Both the position numbers and the translations under genes were made by a program. Below, piece after piece: positions 14,401-26,400 of a DNA stretch of 64,000 nucleotides (its first letter is position 1; each line of letters opens with the position of its first letter). This stretch comes from Cervus elaphus (Eukaryota > Chordata > Mammalia > Artiodactyla > Cervidae), in assembly GCF_910594005.1 (NCBI RefSeq), contig NC_057843.1, forward strand, positions 30,415,001 to 30,479,000, read 5' to 3'. The notes beneath the pieces are model-generated. The model was not told where the DNA came from. It did not search any database and saw only the letters and a program-made list of their open reading frames with translations.

Positions 14401-17400
14401 TAAAACTCAGTTGTTGTTCAGCAACCAGAAATGTTCCTGAAGTAGGCGTGTGTTGTCTGCTGTGTGGATGAGCTCTTTCTTCATATGTGTCAGTGTTAAC
14501 TCCTTCATGAATAATGCATGGAGATTTCTGTTACATGGTTTATAGTGAACCCCAGCTAACAAGGGCAACTTGACCTCTTTTCCCGGTGGAAAGTAGTTTT
14601 GATTGCCACCTTTATTTGAGGAGTGGTAAGGATGATCTATGCTAATTATTATGATTAATTTAGAAATACAGAAGCTAACCACTATTCTAGTAAGTATTTT
14701 GTGGTTTGTTTTTTTTTTTTTTTGGTAAGACTAAATGTTGGTTGTATGAGCCAACAGGTTATTTTTTAGGTTTTGGGAGTGTGGAGGATGATACTTTGCT
14801 ATCCTTTGTTTCTAAGGATTTTAAAGATGTCAGTTGCTTGCATGATTTTCCCACTTGCCTCAATTCTTTATACCAGGAATGTTTGATAATTCCAGAGAAA
14901 CAGAAAAGTGATTGAAGAGACAAGTGTAATAAATTGTGTTGAAACCATTGATTGCCAATTTAGAAAAAAAAAAAATGAAAAGGATGCATATCTCACACCA
15001 AACTCTGAAAAATAAATCTAGATGGGTTAAAACTGTATCTGAAAACAAACCATTTACAAAGTTGGAGAAAAATACTAAAAAATATTTCATTTATTCTGTG
15101 CAGAAGGATGACTTATTAAACAGCATATAAAACCAGAAGCATAAAGAAATTGACCAGTCTGATTGCATAAATAATAAAGAATTACATAATTCTTGGTTAC
15201 ATAAAGCATTAACTTTTACACGTGTATGTATAAGACATATACAGACTTAAAAGACAATTGACAACCTCGGAAATACTTGCAGTATATATTACAATGACTC
15301 AGAATATGTCAATGATGACATATTTACTGACATTGGAAATCTCTCATGTTAAGGTATAAAGATACCTCAAAAAATCAAGTAGGAATATACTATTTAGTAT
15401 TTATATTGGTTTAATTTTTAAAAATGGATATGAATATGTACATATGTGTGCATGTGTACTTATACATATATATTATACAGATACATAAAAAACTCTGATG
15501 AATAAACACCCAACTAATGGAGCCATTTATTTCTACTGAGGAAAGGACTGGCAGAATGAGCAGTGAAGGAAGACTTTCATACTGTAATCTGTGTGCAGTA
15601 TGGTCCAAATGATTTTTGATAATATATTCATACACTGATTTTATACTTTAAAAACATCAGTAAAAGGATTGAAGGAACAGTTGATACATTTATTCAACAG
15701 CAGTTCATGGGACAATACTTGTCCAAAGCACAGAAGTGATACAATATATGTGTTGTAAGTAGATAATATATATTTATGTAGAGCTGTAGAATTTTAGAAT
15801 TTCATGGAATTCTAGAAATTGTTTTACATAAAGCCGAGATCAAACCAGTCAATCCTAAAGGAAATCAATTCTGAACATTCACTCGAAGGACTGATGCTGA
15901 AGCTGAAACTCCAATACTTTGGCCTCCTAATGCGAGGAGCCCACCTATTTAGAAAAGACTTTGATGCTAGGAAATATTGAAGGCAGGAGGAGAAGGGGAC
16001 GACAGAGGAGGAGATGGTGGATGGCATCACCAACTCGATGGACTTGAGTTTGAGCAAGCTCTGGGAGTTGGTGATGGACAGGGAGGCCTGGCATACTGCA
16101 GTCCATGGGGTTGCAAAGAGACTCGACTGAGTAACTGTCAACAACAACAAAGAGAAGTTCTGTGATGTTATTAATGAAGAGCCTGGATTGGAATCTACAT
16201 CTTACTACAACTTTTCTTAGTACTATTCCTTCTGCTGCAATTTACAGAGTACTTAAGAAAAAATTCCCTATAAAAATATGGATTGTGTGACTTCTGTTTG
16301 ACTACATAAATACCTACAAATCCCTATCCAAATAATTTTTCTTGGAGGTTCTTGTAAGTGGAGACCTCTCAATCAATGTCATATTCTTTATATTCTGAAT
16401 CTTAGAACGAATAAGAATTTCAGAAAGATTGGAAATGAACTACTTTTTAAATGAGATTTAGAAATATAAGTTATCTACTTTCCTATGTATATGGAACTCT
16501 GAATAATTTTATTTGTGAGTATAACAAAATATTGTATCTTAATAAGCTTAAGTACTAGTATATTGTAGTATGACTCAGTAGTAGATGTATGTTTTGTAGG
16601 AAGAGTATACGTATTTATAAAAATAAACATATGCAACATATAAGCTGAGCAGTGAGTTTGTACATCTGCTAATACTTTTTGAGTAATAATTATGCTGTGT
16701 TTGTTTTTCACTAAATAGTTTTTCATTAAGATCTTAGGAAGTGCATTGATAGAATTCTGGCCGTAATTTTTGTTTTTGTTCTTTAATCATCAGGATATTA
16801 CTGAAAATTCCTCAGATTCAGTACTTGATCTGCAGATGTCCTTGGAGGAGCTATATGCCCAAAATCTCTTGCAAAGACAGGATGAGAGTTCGCCTTCGGT
16901 GGACTTGAACATGGGGCCGGCTTCTGGCTTTGCCATGAATGACTATACCCCTGCAGATGCTATTGAACAGCACTATGAATGTGACAGCATCAGAGCATGG
17001 ACTGAGTCTCGCCTACCCAATGAAGTTGTATCATGTGCAGAGCTGAATTCTCCTGTGCTGACTGATTCGACTGGAAAGGTGACATTCTAAAGATACAGTC
17101 TGTGTGTGATGGTGAGGTTGGGAGCAGTGAAGGGTTAGCTTACTCTGGCTTCTCTCTCCATTTGGAGGCAGGGCTCTCCCAAGGCTCAGATTTTCAAAAG
17201 ACAACCTATGAACTTGTTGTGTAAGTTCTTGCTGAGTAAAGCCCAACCAGCTAGAGAATATGGATGGTGTTGAAATCATACTCCAAAGTCTAGTTTTCCT
17301 TTCCACGTGACTTATTTTTATTTTCTAACAGGGCTCTAAGTTCTTAATTCCACAGGGTTCCCTGGCCTCTGCTGCTGAGTGCGTCATGCTCCAAAATGCA

Positions 17401-20400
17401 CCCAGAGAATCTTTCGAGAGGACTATTGCGATAGCAAAAGGCAATTCTAGCTTAGGTAAGTTTCTTTTCCACATACCCCTTCCGTCCTAACCCCCTTGCC
17501 AAGAGGAAATGTTGAACATAGAGTCAATACTTTTAACTGTAGATAAGAAAATAGATGTGATAAAATTTACCATAGTTTTAATGTTAATTCTTTTTGTACT
17601 CACTATTGTTATCTGAAATGGTCAACAGGTTTACTTCAGACTACCTTAAATACCTCACTGTCTTATTAATTATCTAAAAATATTCACAAGCCTCATTTCC
17701 ATTCAAGTGAAAGATATACAAATTGTGTATGAGACAGAAATTCAGGAAAGGAATTCTTAGAAAATGAGAAGTCGGCAACTTGGAATTCTAAATTATTTGG
17801 AAAAGTAAATTATTAATTTCTTTGAATGGTACCAGTTATGCGTGCATTAGTTTGTATTTAATTTCTTTCATTCACTGAAATAAAGACTAAAAAGACCGTC
17901 AGCTGTGTCATTACCAAAGCATTAATGCAATTCTTCGACAGTCCTTCCCAGGTGTGAGGGTTTTCCACACATAAAAGATCGTGACTGATTAAAAAATCTC
18001 AAGTCTTCTGATTTGGGCAAAGAAGACTGCCTGTAGAAATAAAATCCTAATTACACTAGCTAAAATTATTTCAAAGCAGCTCACATTTATACTCCTTTTG
18101 ACTTAGGCAGTGATGTGATTCAGCTCTGTGTTAGGTGCTCAGGACTGAAAATAGGGTCAGGAATCATTTCCCCCAGAAGCCTGATTGCAGTCTCAGACTC
18201 TGTGGTTAGCTCTGTGTCAGAGGTCTTCTTTCTCTTAGGATGTAACCAGCCATTACCCTTTATGTTGGTATCTGTGGTGGGATTTGGTTTCCTTGTTATA
18301 TTTGGGACTTGGCAGAGGAGTCGAGCAGCAACACCACTGTAGCTGGTGATCGGGATTCCAATCTGTCTCCTAGATTTTGTTCCGTTTGGTGGTGGCTGGG
18401 TCCTACCAACAGTAGCTAAAAGGAGAATTGTAGCAGGGAATTTCTCCTTCATTATAATATCTCTTATATATTACATTTAATAGAATGATACAAAACTTAA
18501 GCTACAGAACTTTCTCTAATCATTAATTATGGGATATGCGCTGTAGACAGCTAACTGTGACAGAAGTATTTCATCTGCTAATGCAGTGTTTGTGAGAGCA
18601 TGTTACTTGGAACACTAGTTATGTAGGATGTTAACGGGAGTTACACTTGGGTTCCAAGTTTGGGATGTGATAAACTTAAGGAGACAGGTGTTTCTGTTCG
18701 CATCACTCAGTAGCTTTGCACTTGTGCCTTGTGTATCTGTAAGAACATGTTCCAAAATGCAGCATTTCTCACACATCATTGGCCACAGAACCCATTTTTA
18801 AAATTAACTCATAAGACAGAAATTTTGCAGAGCCTGTATGAGAAACCCTCTTCTAGCTTATGTATTTACTCAACCTTCAAACATTATTTCTGTATTCTGG
18901 CCACTATTCTAGACACCATGATATAATTCTTTTCTTCAAGGAGCATGAGTTTAAGAGAGTTAGACTGACCGACTTACAGGACCCTCATTGCATTAACATA
19001 TCATACCTGCTATGAGTGACATTCACACAGAGAACACTGAAGGCTTAAATGAAGGAGTAGCAAGCCCTCCTCTCCAAGTTTGGAGGAATTTAGAAAGATA
19101 TTAAAGAACAGAAGATGTTTGATTTCATCCTGGAAAAAGAAATAGATTTTACCACCTAGTTGAGGCATTGGAAGCTGCTAGAGCCAAGGCAGAGATTGTG
19201 AAGCATCCCTGAGTTTGGTGTGGATGAAGCGTGGCACAGTGGAGGGCAAGATAAGAGTTGAAGCTGAAGGAGTGACAAAATTTGTTACATTTAGTTGGTG
19301 GGGCGATATTATTTGCACACATATGTACACATAGGTGTAGTGGCCTTTGAAAAATTTAATTGAAGATTTTTGATAGATCTGTTGTACATTGGCTAGTTAC
19401 GTTGTATTAGAATCTGAAAGGTAAAAAGCAAAGGTAAAACAGTAAAAGGAAAGTGTTATCTTTTCTTCACTGATGAAGTACTGGAACATAAGCAGACTCA
19501 GGAATTTCTCTGGAAGAACTCAGCCCTTAAAAGGTGGAACCAGAACTCAGGCGAGAATCTGTCTCTGATTTTTTGCTCATCACACAAGACACCTGAGTCC
19601 TTAAGTCACCCACAGGCTGTGTTAGCACTGTTGTAATAACAAGCGTTATTTTGAAGCTGAATTACAAGCTTGCATTTAGCCTTTGGAGAGTGATGTATTT
19701 GTGGATTGGAGTAGAGATCCCTTTTAAAATATACTCTGTGCATTTTCTTCTGTTTCTTTTTTTGTACTTTATTGAGCACTTTGAAAGGAACATTACAGGT
19801 GCTCTTCTCAAAAAATTCTTTGAATAACCCCAAACGTGGACATTATCCGCATTGTTTAGATGAGTAAACTGCAGACCAGTGTGAGGTTAAGTCCGTTGCC
19901 CAAAGCCACACTGATGAGAAGCGCTGCAAGTCAGATTTGGGACCAGTTGTCTGTTTCTGCAGTAGATGGCTTGGACTGTTGTCCTGTACATCTTTCAGGA
20001 CAAAACTGAGAGATCTTACAAGTTGCAACCAAAATCCGGTCCGTAAATATTACCTTGAAGTTGTTGAAACCTAGAAGTGATCGTTTGGTGAAAGGAAAGT
20101 ATAAGCTGAGCTAACTGATGTCAACCTCTTTTTTTAATATGGTTGACCTGACCTGACAGCTTTCATAATGGGGAGAGTCATGTGTTAAATCTGCTGTTAA
20201 GAAAGAATTTAGAGATCATGTTGGCCATAGCCTGTGAAAACTTGTCCCGTGTCTGTGGCTTGCTTTATTGTAGAATGCGTGGTGCCAGTGAGAACAAGAT
20301 GATGGGTGAGATTCCCAGGATGGGCCACTGAGTTAAATTGTGTTTTGTAGTCTTGCATTTTTTTTTAAACTATAGTTGCCTCGTGGGACTTGGTAGTTAA

Positions 20401-23400
20401 CATGGCAGCATTAGGGCAAACCAGAGTGCTTATTGAAACATTTCAGAGCCAGCCTCTTTGCTCATAAGAAACCCACCTCGTTTGAAGAATTGTCTAAACT
20501 TGTTTGTTGGTTTATGATAAGCAGAGGTGTTTCCTTAATGACAATATACGTAAAACTCATTTGTATGAGTCTTAACAGAATCTTTTAAAGTATATTTGAT
20601 TAATAGCTCATTTCTATCTGCATATGGTAACTAGAAGTCTGGGTGGCTCCTTTCCAGGCATGAAATATCAGGCTGGGAACATATTGGAGTCAGGATCATT
20701 TCTTTAAAAATATTTGAAATATCATGTGTAATGTGGTATAATTATAGTTAATATTTGGGCTTCCCTGGTGGCTCAGATGTTAAAGAATCTGCCGCCGATG
20801 CAAGAGACCTGGGTTTGATCCCTGAATCAGGAGGATTCCCTGGAGAAGGGAATGGCAACCCACTCCAGTATTCTTGCCTGAAGAATTCCATGGACAGAGG
20901 AGCATGGTGGGCAAACAGTCCATGGGGTCCTGAAGAGTCAGACATGACTGTTAGAGAGGATTTCTTTCTTTTAAAATTTATAAAAACCTAAAAATGAGTT
21001 AGTGGCTTCTCTCAAAGACTTTGTGAATACCCTTATTGACTTACATCTCTCCTTATATTGTTTAATCATATAATCTTGTTTTGAAAGGAACTTTTAGTAC
21101 TTGATTTTAAATGAAATTATATTATTTTATGTTAATTTTAAAATTTCAGTCAGTTCAATTCAGTTCAGTCGCTCTGTCATGTCTAACTCTGCAACCCCAT
21201 GGACTGCAGCATGCCAGATTTCCCCGTTCTTCACCATCTCCCTGAGCTTGCTCAAACTCATGTCCATTGAGTTGGTGATGCCATCCAGCAATGTCATCCT
21301 CTGTTGTTCACTTCTTCTCCAGCCTTTAGTCTTTCCCAACATCAGGGTCTTTTCTAATGAGTCGGCTCTTCGCATCAGATAGCCAAAGTATTGAAGCTTC
21401 AGCTCCAGCACCAGTCCTTCCAATGAATATTCAGAATTTATTTCCTTTAGGATTGACTGGTTGGATCTTCTTGCAGTCCAAGGGACTCTCAAGAGTCTTC
21501 TCCAACACCACAGTTCAAAAGCATCAATTCTTCGGTGCTCAGCCTTCTTTATGGTCCACTCTCACATCCATACATAACTACTTGGAAAAACTGTAGCTTT
21601 GACTAGATGGACCTTTGTTGACAAAGTAACCTCCCTGCTTTGTAATATGCTGTCTAGGTTTGTCATAGCTTTTCTTCCAAGGAGCAAGAGTCTTTTAATT
21701 TCATGGCTACAGTCACCATCTGCAGTGATTTTGGAGCCCAAGAAAATAAAGTCTGTCAATGTTTCTCCATCTATTTGCCATGAAGTGATGGGACTGGATG
21801 CCATCATCTTAGTTTTTTGAATGTTGAGTTTTAAGCCAGGTTTTTCACTCTCCTGTAGTGAAAAAGAGTAGTATGGTGGTGCTGTAAACAAAAATGGGGA
21901 GGACAGATGGAGAAATGAGGGTAGAGACTAGGGAATAGGGAATAGTAAATAGGGAATTCAGTTTTATACTTACTAGGGCTGTTTCCTATGAATCATCCAG
22001 AGACCTTGTCAAGAGCACAAGTGGATATCGAAATCTGGAGCTATTGAAGTTCAGATTTGGAAATGATGCAGTAATAGGTTAACGTTTACATTAGTTTAAT
22101 TCAGCTGACTACTATACATTTAGGCACTGTGATAGGCACTGCAGATAAGACTTGAATACAAGCTTCTTAATAATTCTGTTATGCTTTTTTAAAAAAATTA
22201 TTTATTTTTGTTGGTCTCTGTGATGGCTCATATGGTAGAGAATGTGCCTGTGATGCAGGAGACCCACGTTTGATCCTTGGGTTGGCAATATCCCCTGGAG
22301 GATAATTCCTTTAGAGTGCTGTGTTGGTTTCTGCCTTACAACATCATGGATCAGTCATAACTCTGTGTGTGTATGTGTGTGTGTGTGTGTGTGTAATGAA
22401 TCAAAACTATATATGTATCCCCTCCATGTTGAGCCTCCACCCAATTCCACCCCTCCAGGTCATCACAGAGGCTGGGCTCCCTGTGTTATATATCAGCTTC
22501 CCAGAAGCTATCTGTTTTACACACGGCAGTATGTATGTGTCAGTGCTACTTTCTCAATTCATCCCACGCACTGTGTCCGTAAATGCATTCTCTGTGTGTC
22601 TGTTCCTTCCCTGCAAATAGGTTCATCAGTACCATTTTCCTGGATTCCATATATATGCTTTAATATACTATATTTGTTTTTCTCTGACTGACCTCACTCT
22701 GTATAACAGGTTCTAGGTTCATCTACCTCACTACTGACTCATATTTCTTCCTTTTTATGGTTGAGTGATAACTACATTTTATATATGTACCACAACTTCT
22801 TTCAACTTCTTTATCCTTTGATCTGTGGATGAACGTCTAGGTTGCTTCCATATCCCAGCTGTTGTAAATAGTGCTGCATTGAACATTGGGGTATATGCGT
22901 CTTTTTGAGTTGTGAATTTCTTAGGATTAGTGGGATTGCTCAGTTATAGGATAGTTTTAAAAGAAAACTCTGTACTGTTATAGTGGCTGTATCAGTTTAC
23001 ATTCCGCATAACAGTGCAAGAGGGTTCCCTTTTCTCCACATCCTCTCCAGCTTTTATTGTTTGTAGGTTTTTTGATGATGGCCACCTCACATCAATCAAT
23101 CCTTTGGCATCAGGTGGCCAAAGGATTGAAGCTTCTGCTTCAGCATCAGTCCTTCCAGTGAATATTCAGTACTGATCTCTTTTAGAATTGACTGGCTTGA
23201 TCTCCTTGCAGTCCAAGGGACTCTCAAGAGTCTTCTCCAACATCACAGTTTAAAGGCATCAGTTCTTCAGCGCTCAGCCTTTTTTATGGTCCAAAGCTTA
23301 AAAAGTTACTCTTGTTCTTTTATATATAATCTGTAGAGATTATTAAATTCAAATTAAATGAATTTGAAAATCATGCTTTTTAAAAAAATATTAAGGTATA

Positions 23401-26400
23401 GTCGATTTACAATTTTGTGCTAGGTTTTAGTTTACAGCAAAATGGTTCAGTTATAAGTGTACATAATAGTTTACATTTACTAATTGCAAACTCCCAATAC
23501 ATCCACGTGCCCCAACCCCGCCCCTTGGCAACCCCAAGTCTGTACTTACTGTGAGTCTGTTTCTTTTGTAAATAAGTTAATTTTTGTCATATTTTAGATT
23601 CCACATATAAGTGGGATCAAATGGTATTTGTTTTTGTCTTTTGGACTTAACTTAGTATGATGATCTCTTGCTTTATCCTTGCTGCTGCAAATGGCATTAT
23701 TTAATTTCTTTTTATGGCTGAGTACTATTCTATTGTGTGTATGTATGTGTGTATATACATGCACATACATGTACATGTACACACATATATGTATATATAT
23801 GTATATGTATACATGTATATACACGCATACATACACACACACACACACACACCACATCTTTATCCATTCATCTATCTTTGGACGTTTAAGTTGTTTCTGT
23901 GTCTTGGTTATTGCAAGTGGTGTGCTGTGTATTATAGATGGTGTGTGTAAATCTTTTTGAATTACAGTTTTTTCCAGATATATACCTAGGAATGGATTGC
24001 TGGATCATATGACAGTTCTGTTTTTTGTTTTTTGAGGAATCTCCATAGTGTTTTCCATAAGGGCTGTACCAATTTGCATTTCTATCATCAGTGTGGAGGA
24101 TTCCCTTATCTCCACATCCCCTTCAGCTTTTGTTATTTGTAGACTTTTTAGTGATGGCAGTTCTGACCAGTATGAAGTGGTACCTCATTGTACCCATTTC
24201 ATTTGCATTTCTAAATAATTAGCAATGTTGAGATCTTTTCACATGCCTGTTGTCCATCTGTATGTCTTCTTTGGAGAAATGTCTGTTTAGGTCTTATACT
24301 CTTTTTTTTGACGGAGTTGTTGGTTTTTTGGTTGTTATCGTTGTATGAGCTGTTTGTATATTTTGGAAATTAAGCTCTTGTTGGTCGCATCATTTGCAAA
24401 TATTTTCTTCCAGTCCATAGGTTGTCTTTTTGTTTATGGTTTCCTTTGGTATGCAGAAAGCTTGTAAGTTTGATTAGGTCTCATTTGTTTATTTTTGTTT
24501 TTATTTTTATTGCTGTGGGAGACTGTGAAAGTCATGTATTTAGCATGTGTTTCTCCTTTTCCATAGGAATGACAGTAAGTGCTAATAAAGATGGCTTGGG
24601 GGTGATTGTTCGAAGCATTATTCACGGAGGTGCCATTAGTCGAGATGGTCGGATTGCTGTTGGGGACTGCATCTTGTGTATTAATGAAGAATCTACTATC
24701 AGTTTAACCAATGCCCAGGCACGAGCCTTGTTGAGAAGACATTCCCTCATTGGGCCTGACATAAAGTAAGTATCATTTGGACCATAGTTTGGCTTGGGAA
24801 ATAAAGAAATTTCAATCTGTTAATCAGAATTTTTTTCTCAGTGCATACTTCTGTTTGATATACAAAAATGATCATATATTCAATACTAATCACTGAAGAA
24901 TTTGACTATTCCTGAAAAGTTATTGATTGCATTGATTGTAGACTTTAGAAAAGTATATCTGCAATCAGTAACATCTTAATACTAACAGTATTGAAATACA
25001 GTTGACCCTTGAACAACACAGGTTTGAATTTCTCAGGTCCTAATATGCGTAGATTTGTTTCAGTAAATATGCAGTTGGCTCTCTGTGGGCTTCGTATCCT
25101 AAGGTGTAGCCAACCTTGGATCCAAATTTCCACCCGAGATTGACTTAATCCGTAGATGAAGACTTGTGGATACAGAGGGTCAGCTGTACTCTGGCATTTC
25201 ATATATAAGGGATTTGAGCATCCGTGGCCTTTGGTATCTAAAGCACCTGGAGCCAATCCCCTACAGGTACCTAGCAACAGCAATATTTCAAAACAATGTT
25301 GGCTTCCATTATTATGTTTAATTTTCCAGTGATTTCTACAAAAATCTTTATACAAGATATGAGATCTCTTTTATTGAGCAGAATAGTCCACACTTAGGAA
25401 CTTACATAGAAGTTTGGATTGGCCTCAAAATAGCAAATTGCAGTACCTAATGATCTGTATGAAGACTCCCAAGTAAGCCAGATCTTTAGGGGTCAGCCAT
25501 GGAAAAGATTGTATAGAAGCAGTCTGACCCATAATTTACCCTTTGTTGAACTGCTTTTCAACCCATATAAGAGAATTCACAGAAATGCTGTTATGGTCTG
25601 ATGGTAGCTCATGCAGACTAGTGTTGGAAGAAGAATTTAAATGTCTTATCATCCCATAATGTACTAAAAGCATGTCATATATGTGGTTTGTTTTTTAAAT
25701 TACTAAACATTTCTCGAGCCAGCATAAAAATCACCACATAACCTTATTGTCACACCTCAAGAATGTAATAGCTTGCCTTTTTTTCCCTCTATCATTAATA
25801 ATTGAATATTTGCATTTAATGTATAAGGGATAAAGTAGTAAAATAAGAGTTCAAAAAAAGATTGTTTACTTTAAATTGATATGATGAATACTAGTATGGG
25901 AGACTTTTTTGTATTAATATGGTCTTACTGACTGCATTCTGTACTATTATTTTATAAAATACATATTGGTAGAGCTTAGGTAAGAAAGATTGTACCTAAA
26001 ATGTGTTTTTCATTTATCCATTGATAAAAAGCAGAAAAATACATACTGTTTAGTTTAGAGTGGGTTCTGTTGTCTTATAAAAAGGAGATTTTTATTTTTA
26101 GGGTGGAATTTCACTAATGGGCTTTCATATTTTTAGTGCCTTTTTGGCTTTTATTTTATAATAAACAGATCATCAGGTCATGTGACACTCCCATGATTAT
26201 TTTATTAATCATGCAAGTAAGAGTGAAGATCATTAAAAATTTCAGTGCCCCTACAGTAAATGAAAGAGAAATGTTAAGTGCTTTCCTCACCACTTGCAGG
26301 CTAGTGTCCATTCCTTTTCCTTCAAAGATGAATGATAAGGATCTACATGCAGACTCTTTATTTTAGAGGTAATCTAAACAGATGACCTCATGACTGATCG

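Larger units (their letters stand above)
10500..16793 (+). other. MPDZ: MPDZ intron (6.3 kb)
   Basis: Mostly unique AT-rich sequence. Recognised inside it are a diverged antisense L1 piece (about 11200-11395) and a sense BovB 3' fragment (15838-16150). The 11.7-15.8 kb part has no recent retroposon. The minus-strand open frame at 12151-12561 looks like chance. Confidence 0.85.
17456..24566 (+). other. MPDZ: MPDZ intron (7.1 kb) with nested retroposons
   Basis: The first 2.3 kb is largely unique. After that come a probable MIR (19820-19975), Bov-tA (20757), antisense BovB (21150), a Bov-tA fragment (22213), antisense L1 (22298), antisense BovB (23101) and antisense L1 (23381). The last reaches to within about 20-40 nt of the acceptor TTCCATAG. 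Confidence 0.88.

Noticed and set aside
21160..21891. Reverse-transcriptase-like open frames on the minus strand
   Set aside because: They are the C-terminal remnant of a truncated BovB LINE, broken into two frames; annotated as a repeat, not as a gene.
23594..23960. Several open frames rich in Cys-Val and Tyr-Met-Tyr repeats
   Set aside because: These are translations of the TG/TA/CA microsatellite.
24945..25355. 136-codon open frame on the minus strand
   Set aside because: Overlaps the degenerate DNA-transposon fragment; the peptide reads as translated noncoding repeat, not a transposase.
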